Part shown: positions 24,746 to 33,052 of the stretch, in pieces
How the letters are laid out: every line of letters begins with the position of its first letter
Position numbering within the stretch: position 1 is the first letter of the stretch
Assembly: GCA_965222445.1 (NCBI GenBank)
Contig: CBDCTY010000002.1
Span: 1,364,001-1,428,000 of the forward strand
DNA length: 64,000 nucleotides
Reading direction: 5' to 3'
DNA from: GCA-958296115 sp965222445
Lineage (GTDB): Bacteria; Chloroflexota; Dehalococcoidia; Lucifugimonadales; CAJWER01
Notes under the pieces: generated by a model
Told to the model about the DNA's origin: nothing
The model's database searches: none
What the model saw: only the letters and a program-made list of their open reading frames with translations
Made by a program: the position numbers and the translations under genes

Positions 24746-25483
24746 CTACAGCGCTTCGGCTGCAACCAGCTCCTTGGCCATGTCGACGCAGGCGATGGCG
24801 TCCTTGCCGTAGCCGTCGGCGCCCATATCCTCGGCGAACTCCTGGGTGACCGGCGCCCCGCCGACCATGATCTTCACGTCCTCGCGCAGCCCCTCGTCCT
24901 CGAATGACTGGATCGTCCGGCCCATATTCGGCATCGTCGTCGTAAGCAGGGCCGACATGCCAAGCACCTTCGCCCCGTGCTCCAAGACCGCGTCGATGAA
25001 CTCCTCCGGGCTCGTGTCGACCCCCAGATCGTGTACGACGAACCCGGAGCCGCGCAGCATCATTATGCACAGGTTCTTGCCGATGTCGTGCAGGTCGCCC
25101 TTCACGGTGCCCATTATCACGGTGCCGACGGGCTCGATGCCGGACTCTGACAGGATCGGCTCGATGTGTGCCATCCCCGCCTTCATGGCCCTCGCGGCGA
25201 CCAGGACCTCCGGCACGAAGATGATGTTGTCCCTGAACTTGATGCCCACCACGGCCATCCCGGAGATCAGGCCGTCGTCGAGGATGTCGTTAGCGGCAAA
25301 GCCGTCGTCGAGCGCCAGGCGCGTCAGACGGTCCACCTCGTGCTGGTCGCCCGTGATCAGCGCGTACGCCATCTCGTGCATCAGCGGGTCCTTGCCCTCG
25401 AACAGGGTTTGGACATGGGCAAGCTCTGTGGGATTGGCTACGTACTGGAACTCCTTCACGAGTCCCTCGTGTTCGGTCACCAT
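24746..25483 (-). CDS. Corrinoid (B12-binding) protein of a methyltransferase system
   Basis: 245 residues in the MtbC/MttC/MetH-type layout. An N-terminal helical cap (about 30-110) has DDGLISGMAVVGIKF and FVPEVLVAARAMKAG. The cobalamin domain contains GTVKGDLHDIGKNL, the DxHxxG motif whose histidine binds cobalt. GMSALLTTTM and VGGAPVTQEFAEDMGADGYG complete the B12 fold. It would carry a methyl group between a substrate methyltransferase and an acceptor. A reductive activator is encoded downstream. Confidence 0.9.
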   Translation of the reverse strand: MVTEHEGLVKEFQYVANPTELAHVQTLFEGKDPLMHEMAYALITGDQHEVDRLTRLALDDGFAANDILDDGLISGMAVVGIKFRDNIIFVPEVLVAARAMKAGMAHIEPILSESGIEPVGTVIMGTVKGDLHDIGKNLCIMMLRGSGFVVHDLGVDTSPEEFIDAVLEHGAKVLGMSALLTTTMPNMGRTIQSFEDEGLREDVKIMVGGAPVTQEFAEDMGADGYGKDAIACVDMAKELVAAEAL

Positions 25484-25514
25484 GCGCTACTCCGGGCTAT
25501 ATTCGTCAGGGAGT

Positions 25515-25544
25515 ATTATTCTCGCCCCGTCAACCTCATGTCAA
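25515..25544 (-). promoter_or_regulatory. Candidate promoter of the corrinoid operon
   Basis: On the reverse strand TTGACA (25539-25544) and AATAAT (25515-25520) are 18 bases apart, close to the sigma-70 consensus. The start codon of the corrinoid gene lies about 30 bases after the -10 box. Confidence 0.5.
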
Positions 25545-25804
25545 TGTCACAGCCGCCTCTTCGCCCTCATACTACACAAGGCTGACCACGGTGAATGAGG
25601 ATCTGTCGAAGAAGGGCTTTCGGCGAGTCCCCCCGGCAAGAGCAACCGCAACAGCCCGTTCGCCCTGAGCTTGACGAAGGGCAGTTCTCCGCCAATTCGG
25701 GTAGGTCGGGTAGGTATTGAGATGGCCTCCAGGTCCAATAGGCGCCGATCCGCATCCAAATACCCTTGACACGTGTCTTAGACATTCCATAACATTCGGC
25801 CAAC
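25545..25804. other. Spacer between divergent transcription units
   Basis: Contains one degenerate copy of the CCTGAGCTTGACGAAGGGC repeat near 25.67 kb. I see no gene and no clear ribosome site for the following GTG-started gene. Confidence 0.4.
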
Positions 25805-26461
25805 GTGAACTTCGAAATCGATGGTAACCCCGACTACGGTCAGCTCCGGGTCCAGATAAGCCCCGGCGGGACCTTCATCGCCGAGAGCGGCGCGATGGCC
25901 TGGATGGACAGCGGGATCGACGTAAAGGCCCGCCTCCTCGGCGGCTTTCTTCCCGCCCTCATCCGCAAGGTGACCGGCGGCGAGTCCCTATTCGTCGGGG
26001 AGTACAGCAGCGAACGGGGCGGCGGCGTCACCTTCTCGCCCTCACGGCCCGGAATGGTCGTGCAGCGCACCATGACCGGTGGGACTATCACCTTGACGGC
26101 CGGCTCCTTCATGGCCTGCACGCCCGGCATCGAGTTGAAGACGAAGTTCGGGGGCCTGCGGTCGCTCTTCTCAGGCGAGGGGCTCTTCTTCATCGAGTGC
26201 GGCGGCAGCGGAGACCTCTTCTTCAACTCATTTGGCGGCATCGTGGAGAAGGACCTGGACGGCTCGTTCGTCGTAGACACGAGCCACGTCGTCGCCTGGG
26301 ACCCCGGACTCACCTACAGCATACGCGGCATGGGCGGCCTCAAGAGCACCCTGCTCTCGGGCGAGGGCCTCGTGATGGAATTCTCCGGCAGGGGCAAGCT
26401 GTACCTGCAGACCAGGACCCTTGGCGGCGCGGCCTCGTGGCTGACCCCGTTCCTTGGCTAG
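25805..26461 (+). CDS. AIM24/TIGR00266 family protein, paralogue 1
   Basis: 218 residues of the AIM24 family (double-stranded beta-helix fold). Signature segments are GQLRVQISPGGTFIAESGAM, AWMDSGIDV, GGESLFVGEYSS and VMEFSGRGKLYLQTR. GTG is the start codon. No enzymatic activity is established for the bacterial members; the yeast relative helps organise mitochondrial inner membrane complexes. Three paralogues stand in tandem here, so they may form a hetero-oligomer. Confidence 0.85.
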   Translation: MNFEIDGNPDYGQLRVQISPGGTFIAESGAMAWMDSGIDVKARLLGGFLPALIRKVTGGESLFVGEYSSERGGGVTFSPSRPGMVVQRTMTGGTITLTAGSFMACTPGIELKTKFGGLRSLFSGEGLFFIECGGSGDLFFNSFGGIVEKDLDGSFVVDTSHVVAWDPGLTYSIRGMGGLKSTLLSGEGLVMEFSGRGKLYLQTRTLGGAASWLTPFLG

Positions 26462-26470
26462 GCAGGATAC

Positions 26471-27160
26471 ATGTACGTAGAAGCAGTGCAGAGCGGCGCA
26501 TTCGGCTGGGCCCTGGTCAATCTCGACCCCGGCGAGCGGTTCGTGGCCGAGGCGGGCTCGATGTTTAGGGCTTCCAGCAACGTGGACATCGACGTCACGA
26601 CGCGCAGCCGCAACACGGGCGGCCTCATGTCGGGGATCAAGAGGATGATCGCGGGCGAGAACTTCTTCTTCTCGACATTCACCGCCGGCGGCGACGGCCC
26701 GGCCGAGGTGGGCCTCGCGCCCACCCTCCAAGGCGAGGTTGCTGTAATCGACTGCGGCGGCCGCGGAGCGTGGGTCTGCACCGGTGGGAGCTACCTGGGC
26801 TCGTCGCCCCACCTCAATGTCGACACCCAGTTTCAGGGACTCCGCGGCGTTCTGTCAGCCGAATCTCTATCCTTCCTCCTGGTCGATGGCGTCGGGCCCC
26901 TGGTGGTCAACGCCTTCGGCAAGATTACCGAGGTCGAGGTCGCTGGCGAGCTCACTGTGGACAACGGCCACGTCGTCGCCTTCGAGGACTCCCTGACGTA
27001 CACCATCGGCAAGGCGGGCGGGAGCTGGATCCAGTCCTTCCTCACCGGAGAAGGCCTCACGATGAACTTCTCGGGCCGAGGGCGTCTGTACGTCCAGAGC
27101 CACAACCCGCAGGAGTTCGGCAAGTCCCTGGGCCCGCTGCTTCCCCCACGGAGTTCTTGA
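26471..27160 (+). CDS. AIM24/TIGR00266 family protein, paralogue 2
   Basis: 229 residues with the same fold but the most diverged N-terminus of the three (MYVEAVQSGAFGWALVNLDP). RFVAEAGSMFRASSNVDIDV, AGENFFFSTF and MNFSGRGRLYVQSHNPQEFG align with the neighbours. It starts about ten bases after paralogue 1 and overlaps paralogue 3 by TGATG, so the three are translationally linked. Confidence 0.83.
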   Translation: MYVEAVQSGAFGWALVNLDPGERFVAEAGSMFRASSNVDIDVTTRSRNTGGLMSGIKRMIAGENFFFSTFTAGGDGPAEVGLAPTLQGEVAVIDCGGRGAWVCTGGSYLGSSPHLNVDTQFQGLRGVLSAESLSFLLVDGVGPLVVNAFGKITEVEVAGELTVDNGHVVAFEDSLTYTIGKAGGSWIQSFLTGEGLTMNFSGRGRLYVQSHNPQEFGKSLGPLLPPRSS

Positions 27161-27846
27161 TGGAGTACACGATCGAGTCACAGCCCAGCTACAGCCTCCT
27201 CGAGGTTACCCTCACGCCGGGCGAGCAGCTCGTCACCGAGGCGGGCGCGATGGCCTGGATGGACTCCAACATCGACGTCGAGACCTCGGTCAGGGGCGGC
27301 CTGCTCTCCGGCGTGAAGCGGGCGATAGGCGGGGGCGAGAGCTTCTTCCAGAACACCTACACGGCCCGCAGCTCACCCGGCACTATCGGCCTCGGGCCGG
27401 GGCAGCCGGGGGACATCCAAGCCTACGAAATGGATGGCGGTGAGCTGCTCCTCGAGCGCGGGGCGTACCTCGCTTCGACCGCCGGCATAGAGACGAACTC
27501 CGATTTCCAGGGCCTCCGCGGCCTCTTCAACGAGGGCCTGTTCATACTGCGGGTATCCGGCAGCGGGCTCCTCTTCTTCAACGCCTACGGCGACATCCAG
27601 GAGATCGAGGTCGACGGCTCATACGTGATCGACAACGGCCACGCGGTCGCATGGGAGCCGTCGCTGGACTACAGGCTGACCCGCTCAGGGCGCATCCGCT
27701 CCTTCCTCTTCTCCGACCAGATCATCATGGAGTTCTCCGGGCGGGGCAGGCTCTGGGTCCAGTCGCGCAACCCCCGCTCACTCGCCAACTGGGTTTCCCC
27801 TTTCCGCTCGGTCCAGTCCAAGTCAGGCGGCGGAGGCGACGGCTAG
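27160..27846 (+). CDS. AIM24/TIGR00266 family protein, paralogue 3
   Basis: 228 residues starting MEYTIESQPSYSLLEVTLTP, with EAGAMAWMDSNIDVE, GGGESFFQNTYTA and MEFSGRGRLWVQSRNP. The C-terminal tail is longer and ends in a Gly-rich stretch. The start ATG overlaps the preceding stop. It closes the three-gene cluster. Confidence 0.85.
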   Translation: MEYTIESQPSYSLLEVTLTPGEQLVTEAGAMAWMDSNIDVETSVRGGLLSGVKRAIGGGESFFQNTYTARSSPGTIGLGPGQPGDIQAYEMDGGELLLERGAYLASTAGIETNSDFQGLRGLFNEGLFILRVSGSGLLFFNAYGDIQEIEVDGSYVIDNGHAVAWEPSLDYRLTRSGRIRSFLFSDQIIMEFSGRGRLWVQSRNPRSLANWVSPFRSVQSKSGGGGDG

Positions 27847-28298
27847 ACCCTGTCCCGCTCTCTGGCGCCCGCCGAACCGGGCCCCCGGCGCCGGCCCTCG
27901 CCCATCCGCGGGCAATCCCTTGCAGTTGTACAAGACTTCGCTTGAAAAGTAACGTGTTCTTTGTCATATGACTTGTACGGAACACTGGTAGAACGGCTCT
28001 CTCTCCGCGCCTATATTTAGGCGCCCGGCGGCGTGAGCGCGGTCATTACAGGCTCGCTCCCCTGCGCCTGCGTCTACAAGCCATCGCCCCGCGACCGGCA
28101 GTCCATCGCGCCGTCCGGGCGCCGCTCTCGAAGCCGGAAAACATCGGCGCGGAAATCCTAGGAATCCTATCCCACGATGCCGCGTCTCAGGTGCTAGACT
28201 CGGTGGACACTCTTGACGCGTATGAACGACTGCGGGTCCCACGAGCGCCTGTACCATGCGCTTCCCGGTCTTCTAGGCGTTTACGCAGAGGTTCCCAT
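27847..28298. other. Region upstream of dnaA
   Basis: GTACAAG (27928-27934) and CTTGTAC (27972-27978) form an inverted repeat around 37 bases. Downstream, GCGCCTATATTTAGGCGC (28007-28024) is a perfect 7-bp stem with a 4-base loop. These may act as a terminator-like hairpin for the AIM24 cluster or as control elements of dnaA. No DnaA box with a good match lies on this side. Confidence 0.45.
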
Positions 28299-29642
28299 TT
28301 GGTCGTCCACGACGCCATAACTATCTGGCAGGCTGTCCTCGGAGAGCTACAGCTCTGCGTGCCCAAGCCCAGCTATGACACCTGGCTCCAGGGCACGTCG
28401 GGCGGCTCCTTCGTCAACGGCAGGTTCACGGTTTCCACGCCGAACGCCTTCGTGTCCGAAATGCTGGAGCGCCGCATGTACTCGGTCATCTCCCAAGCCG
28501 TGGAGAAGGTGATCGGCGACGCCGTCCAGATCGCCTTCGAGGCAGGCCCCGGCGCACAGGAGGCGTCTAGCAAGGTACAGCCCTCCCCCGGGCGAGCCAA
28601 CGGCCAAGCCCAGACGCGGCGGCCGAGTCCCATCAACGCCAAGTACACCTTCGACCACTTCGTCGTGGGGAAGTCGAACGAGCTCGCCCACGCAGCGGCC
28701 CTGGCCGTCGCCGAGAAGCCGGGCCTGCGCTACAACCCCCTCTTCATCTACTCGGGAGTTGGCCTCGGCAAGACGCACCTCATGCACGCCATTGCGGCGC
28801 GGTTCGCGATGGTCGGCCTCAGCCCCATATATGCCACGACCGAAGACTTCACCAACGAGTACATCCAGTCCATTCGCAACGGCACGACAGACGCCTTTCG
28901 GGACCGCTACAGGTCTGCCGATGCGCTCCTGCTCGACGACATCCAGTTCATCATCGGCAAGGAGCAGACTCAGGAGGGCTTCTTCCACACCTTCAATGCC
29001 CTCCACCTCTCGGGGAAGCAGATCGTCATTACGAGCGACCGGCCGGCCTCCGCCCTCACCCTGCTGGAAGACCGGATCCGTTCGCGGCTGGCCGGTGGCA
29101 TCGTCGTCGACATCCAGCTGCCGGACTACGAGACGCGCCTCGCAATCCTCAAGGCGAAATCCGAGGAGGCCGGGTTGACGTTCCCTGAGGACGTCCTGCA
29201 GATACTGGCGGATGGCGTCCACTCGAACATCCGTGAGCTCGAGGGGTACTTGAACCGCCTGGCCGCCTATGTCGACCTCTCGGGAAAGGCCGTCTCTCTG
29301 GGCATGGTGCATCAGATCATGTCCGATAGCCATGCGGCGGGCAGACCCAAGACCGTCTCCAGTAACGCCGTCCTCGGTGCCGTCGCCGACTACTTTGCGC
29401 TCACTGAGGAGGCGATCACGGGCCGGCGCCGCGACAAACAGACCGCAAAGGCCCGCCACGTAGCCATGTACCTGTTGCGTGAAGAGGTGAACATGACCGC
29501 CACGGCTATCGGCCGTCTCCTGGGCGGCAAGGACCACTCCACCGTCCTCCACGCCTGCAACCGAATCTCGTCCCAGATGGATGTTGAGCCGCATCTACGG
29601 CAGGACGTCTTCAACATACGCACATCCCTGGATGCGGCCTAG
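28299..29642 (+). CDS. dnaA: Chromosomal replication initiator DnaA
   Basis: DnaA binds the origin and opens it with ATP. Domain I begins at ITIWQAVLGELQLCVPKPSY. Domain III has Walker A GVGLGKTHLMHA, Walker B ADALLLDDIQFI and the sensor region ITSDRPAS. Domain IV ends with the DNA-binding signature around GGKDHSTVLHA. I prefer the TTG at 28299 because it aligns with the usual N-terminus; an in-frame GTG at 28191 would add 36 residues not typical of the family. The AT-rich spacer that follows looks like the origin. Confidence 0.95.
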   Translation: MVVHDAITIWQAVLGELQLCVPKPSYDTWLQGTSGGSFVNGRFTVSTPNAFVSEMLERRMYSVISQAVEKVIGDAVQIAFEAGPGAQEASSKVQPSPGRANGQAQTRRPSPINAKYTFDHFVVGKSNELAHAAALAVAEKPGLRYNPLFIYSGVGLGKTHLMHAIAARFAMVGLSPIYATTEDFTNEYIQSIRNGTTDAFRDRYRSADALLLDDIQFIIGKEQTQEGFFHTFNALHLSGKQIVITSDRPASALTLLEDRIRSRLAGGIVVDIQLPDYETRLAILKAKSEEAGLTFPEDVLQILADGVHSNIRELEGYLNRLAAYVDLSGKAVSLGMVHQIMSDSHAAGRPKTVSSNAVLGAVADYFALTEEAITGRRRDKQTAKARHVAMYLLREEVNMTATAIGRLLGGKDHSTVLHACNRISSQMDVEPHLRQDVFNIRTSLDAA

Positions 29643-29883
29643 CCTGGGTCAGCCGGCCTCTCTTCCTTGCACCCATATGTGGGTATCTATGCCCATACTG
29701 TGGAAAACTCTACTCCATCGTGGATAACTGGCCGTTTTCCACATTTCGGTCACACCAAACAACCAGACTCTCACCCAAGCGTCTACACATCCATCTACCC
29801 GTCGGCCGCAGTAGACCGTGCGCCGCCCGAACTGACAACAGAATCCACAGGATTATTATATGTTACTGATATACTCTCCTTAG
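29643..29883. other. oriC: Candidate replication origin (oriC)
   Basis: The dnaA-obgE spacer has three DnaA-box-like 9-mers, each one mismatch from TTATCCACA or its complement: TGTGGAAAA (29699-29707), CGTGGATAA (29719-29727) and TTTTCCACA (29735-29743). A weaker one, GAATCCACA, lies near 29841. An AT-rich run GATTATTATATGTTACTGAT at 29851-29870 follows, suitable as an unwinding element, and also holds -10-like boxes for obgE. The gene context (dnaA on one side) supports an origin. Confidence 0.6.
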
Positions 29884-31146
29884 ATGATTGATTCTGTATC
29901 TATCAAGATAAGAAGCGGTAGTGGTGGGGATGGAGCGATCTCCGGCAGGCATGAGAAGTACGTCCCCAGAGGGGGCCCCGATGGCGGGGATGGCGGAGAC
30001 GGCGGAGGTGTCACAATCGTCTCCGATCCATCCATAAGGACGCTTGCCTCCTACCGGTACAGGCGCAAGTTCGCTGCAGGCGATGGGAGGAACGGCACTG
30101 GCAGGAGGAAACACGGCGCGAGGGGAGAGGATGTGGAGCTCCGCGTCCCAGAGGGGACTGTCGTGACCCTAGAGGACCTGGCAGGGATCACGAGCACGGC
30201 AGATCTTGAGTCGCCGGGACATGAGGTGCTAATCGCTGGTGGCCGTGGAGGTCGGGGAAACACGAGGTTTGCAACACCCACTAACAGGTTCCCCCTGCTT
30301 GCTGAGAAAGGGGAGCAGGGCCGCAGCTTCACGGCCGTGCTCGATCTCAAGCTAATCGCCGACGTGGGCATCATCGGCCAGCCTAATGCCGGGAAGTCGA
30401 GTCTCCTCGCGGCCCTGACGGCGGCTAGGCCGAAGGTGGCCGCTTATCCATTTTCGACCTTGGAGCCCGTCTTGGGCGTAGTCGAGCACAGAGAGCAAAG
30501 GGTTGTGCTGGTGGACATACCGGGTCTGATTGAGGGGGCCCATGCGGGTGTTGGGCTTGGGCATGAGTTCCTCAGGCACATCGAGAGAACTGTAGTCTTG
30601 ATTCATGTGGTGGACGGCACAGTTGAAGAGCCGGCGGTCGACTACCGGAGAATCAGGGAAGAGCTGCACCAGTACGGCGAAGGGCTGGCCGAGAAGCGGG
30701 AGGTCGTGGCGCTGAACAAGTCGGACATCCCCGGCGTACAGGAGAAGGTGGGAAATCTCACGCAGAGAGTCCAGGACAGACCGGTCCACAGCATCTCGGC
30801 AGCTACAGGCTCAGGTCTCGGACCATTGATGGATAGTGTCCTGGAGGTCTTACGGAGTTCGCAAGACAACGCGGCTGCGTGCGCCGGAGACAACCGCGAG
30901 CCAGTCGTGCTCAGGCCAGCGTTGGCTGATGATGGGATCAGGGTCGACAGGAAGGGGAAATCTTATGTGATCTACGCCGGTAGGGTGGGTAGGGTAGCCG
31001 CAATGGTGGACCCGGCCGACTGGGAGGCGCGGGCCCAGTTGTTTGGGCATCTCGACCGCGCAGGGGTCTTGGGAGCGCTCCAAAGAGCGGGGGCAGGCCC
31101 GGGGGATGCGTTTGAGTTGGGTGGCAAAGAGTGGTCTTGGGAGTAG
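29884..31146 (+). CDS. obgE: GTPase Obg
   Basis: 420 residues with the three Obg domains. The N-terminal glycine-rich Obg fold contains GGPDGGDGGDGGGV. The G domain has GQPNAGKSSLLAALT (P-loop), a DIPGLIEGAH switch and NKSD. The C-terminal OCT domain is present (YVIYAGRVGRVAAM). Obg takes part in ribosome assembly and stress control. The stop overlaps the preferred nadD start (TAGTG). Confidence 0.95.
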   Translation: MIDSVSIKIRSGSGGDGAISGRHEKYVPRGGPDGGDGGDGGGVTIVSDPSIRTLASYRYRRKFAAGDGRNGTGRRKHGARGEDVELRVPEGTVVTLEDLAGITSTADLESPGHEVLIAGGRGGRGNTRFATPTNRFPLLAEKGEQGRSFTAVLDLKLIADVGIIGQPNAGKSSLLAALTAARPKVAAYPFSTLEPVLGVVEHREQRVVLVDIPGLIEGAHAGVGLGHEFLRHIERTVVLIHVVDGTVEEPAVDYRRIREELHQYGEGLAEKREVVALNKSDIPGVQEKVGNLTQRVQDRPVHSISAATGSGLGPLMDSVLEVLRSSQDNAAACAGDNREPVVLRPALADDGIRVDRKGKSYVIYAGRVGRVAAMVDPADWEARAQLFGHLDRAGVLGALQRAGAGPGDAFELGGKEWSWE

Positions 31147-31766
31147 TGCAGAGGCTGGGGGTGTTCGGCGGGACATTCGATCCCGTGCACACGGGGCATC
31201 TCACGGTGGCTGCGGCGGCGGGAGAATGCCTGGACCTCGATGAAGTTCTCTTCATCCCTGCGGGACACCCAAGGCTTAAGGACCGGAACATATCGACAGC
31301 AGCGCGCCACCGGCTTCGCATGGTGCAGCTGGCAACGGCCGCAAGCCCGCTGTTCGCCTGCTCCGATATGGAGATAAGGCGTTGCGGCCCAACGTATACT
31401 GCCGACACGCTTGAGCAGCTCGATGAGGAACGCGGCGGGTGCTGCTCGGTATTCCTCATCGCTGGGCTCGACGCCCTCGGCAAGTTTCATATGTGGGGAC
31501 GCGCAGAGGACATACTGGCGAAAGCGACGATCGTGGGTGTCCCCCGGCCGGGCCACGAGCAGCTCGACCGGGCAGCCTTCGAACACGTGGCGCCCGGCGC
31601 AGCAGACAGAGCCGTGACACTCACGAGCCCCCTGGTGGACGTAAGCAGCACCGAGGTCAGGGAGCGCGCCCGGCGGCGCCTGCCTATCGACCATCTCGTC
31701 CCCGAGACAGTCAGCCAGTACATACGGGACAACAGGCTCTACATGGAGACGGAGGCTCACGGATGA
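31146..31766 (+). CDS. nadD: Nicotinate-nucleotide adenylyltransferase
   Basis: About 206 residues converting nicotinate mononucleotide and ATP into deamido-NAD. LGVFGGTFDPVHTGHLTVA contains the nucleotidyltransferase GGTFDPVHxGHL motif, and SSTEVRERARRRLPIDHLVP the C-terminal ISSTxIR motif. I prefer the GTG overlapping the obgE stop; a GTG 15 bases earlier is also possible. The stop overlaps the pyrE start by ATGA. Confidence 0.93.
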   Translation: MQRLGVFGGTFDPVHTGHLTVAAAAGECLDLDEVLFIPAGHPRLKDRNISTAARHRLRMVQLATAASPLFACSDMEIRRCGPTYTADTLEQLDEERGGCCSVFLIAGLDALGKFHMWGRAEDILAKATIVGVPRPGHEQLDRAAFEHVAPGAADRAVTLTSPLVDVSSTEVRERARRRLPIDHLVPETVSQYIRDNRLYMETEAHG

Positions 31767-32356
31767 CGGAAGGCCCCAGCACAGCTGTTGCGGACAGGAT
31801 CCTTGAGATCGCGGAGAGGCTCGGCGCCCTGCAGTTCGGCGAATTCAGGCTCACCGCCGGCGGCGCCAGCTCCTACTACTTCGACGGCAGGCTCATCACC
31901 CTCGACCCGGAGGGCGCGCACACTGTCTCCAACGCCCTGTTGCCCGTGCTGGCCGAGTGCGGCGCGGACGCCACTGCCGGGCCTGCCGTGGCAGCCGTGC
32001 CGATGGTGTCGGCGGTTGCGGTTGCGAGCTTCAACGCAGGACGGCCGGTCAAGGGCCTCATCGTCAGGGACCAGCCCAAGAAGCACGGCACGGGCAAGAT
32101 AATCGAGGGCTCGCCCCGTAGCGGAGACAGGGTCGCGGTCGTGGACGACACATGCATGACGGGGGGCAGCCTGCTGCATACCATCGACACCGTCGAGAAG
32201 GCCGGATGCACGGTCGTGATCGTGGCATGCATACTCGACCGGCGGGAGGGCGGCAGCGACGCGATCAGGGCCAGGGGCTACGACTTTTTCTCCTTCCTGG
32301 AGGCCGACAATGGCAGGGTAGTCCCCGCCGCGCCTGGTCAAGGAGTTGGCAGATGA
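31763..32356 (+). CDS. pyrE: Orotate phosphoribosyltransferase
   Basis: 197 residues. The PRPP motif is VAVVDDTCMTGGS and the flexible loop RDQPKKHGTGKIIEG carries the catalytic lysines and histidine expected for orotate specificity. FRLTAGGASSYYFDGR is the usual entry. The enzyme makes OMP in pyrimidine synthesis. It is in the dnaA-obgE-nadD operon, not in the pyr operon at the right end of the window. Confidence 0.9.
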   Translation: MTEGPSTAVADRILEIAERLGALQFGEFRLTAGGASSYYFDGRLITLDPEGAHTVSNALLPVLAECGADATAGPAVAAVPMVSAVAVASFNAGRPVKGLIVRDQPKKHGTGKIIEGSPRSGDRVAVVDDTCMTGGSLLHTIDTVEKAGCTVVIVACILDRREGGSDAIRARGYDFFSFLEADNGRVVPAAPGQGVGR

Positions 32357-33015
32357 GGCTCATGCTGGTACGGCACGGCGAGACCCACGCGAACGCCCAG
32401 GGCATCATACAGGGGCAGGGTGAGTCGCCTGCGTTCGATCTCTCTGCCAGGGGCCGCGCACAGGCCCGTGCCTGTGGCGAGAGACTCGAGCGCGAAGGCC
32501 TGCGGCCGACCCACGCCTACGCCAGCCCCCTCAGCCGGGCCGCCGAGACCGCCCGGCTGATAGTCGAGCAGTGGGGAATGGATATCGAGCACTGGGACGA
32601 CCTCATGGAGCACGACATGGCCTCCGCCTCAGGGCTGACCCTGCACGAGCTCTCGGCCCGCTTCCCTGACTTGGACGTAGCGTTCGAGCAGATACGGGGT
32701 TTCTCGGGCGTCCCCGGCGCCGAGTCGCTGGATGCTAGGGTCGCGCGCGGCCGCCGGGCAGTCCGCGAGCTCCTCCAACGCCACTCGCAGGACGACGTGG
32801 TCCTGGCAGTTGCCCACGGCGGGATCATGCAACACATAATCAGGGCGGTCCTGGGGAGCGACAGGACATGGGCCGTGGACATAAGGAACACGGCCCTGTT
32901 CGACTTCTCCCTCGACGTGGAGCGGTGGTCGCTCGACGGACCCCATCGTAACTATCGCCTCTGGCGAATCAACGCATTCGGCGACGCGTCGCACATCGAT
33001 GGGCTTGGGATATAG
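32353..33015 (+). CDS. Histidine phosphatase (phosphoglycerate mutase-like)
   Basis: 220 residues with the phosphohistidine motif MLVRHGETHANAQG at the start, YASPLSRAAETARL, a second arginine, EHDMASASG and the distal VLAVAHGGIMQHI. Cofactor-dependent mutases and diverse small phosphatases share this fold. ATGA overlap with pyrE indicates coupled translation. A nucleotide- or cobalamin-precursor phosphatase is possible; substrate unknown. Confidence 0.85.
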   Translation: MRLMLVRHGETHANAQGIIQGQGESPAFDLSARGRAQARACGERLEREGLRPTHAYASPLSRAAETARLIVEQWGMDIEHWDDLMEHDMASASGLTLHELSARFPDLDVAFEQIRGFSGVPGAESLDARVARGRRAVRELLQRHSQDDVVLAVAHGGIMQHIIRAVLGSDRTWAVDIRNTALFDFSLDVERWSLDGPHRNYRLWRINAFGDASHIDGLGI

Positions 33016-33052
33016 TCCGCTCCGCCTTACGGCCCAGGAGCAGGAGGACCAG

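Noticed and set aside
28191..28298. 36-residue N-terminal extension of DnaA
   Set aside because: Arg/Ser-rich sequence with no DnaA similarity. The TTG at 28299 aligns with the family start.
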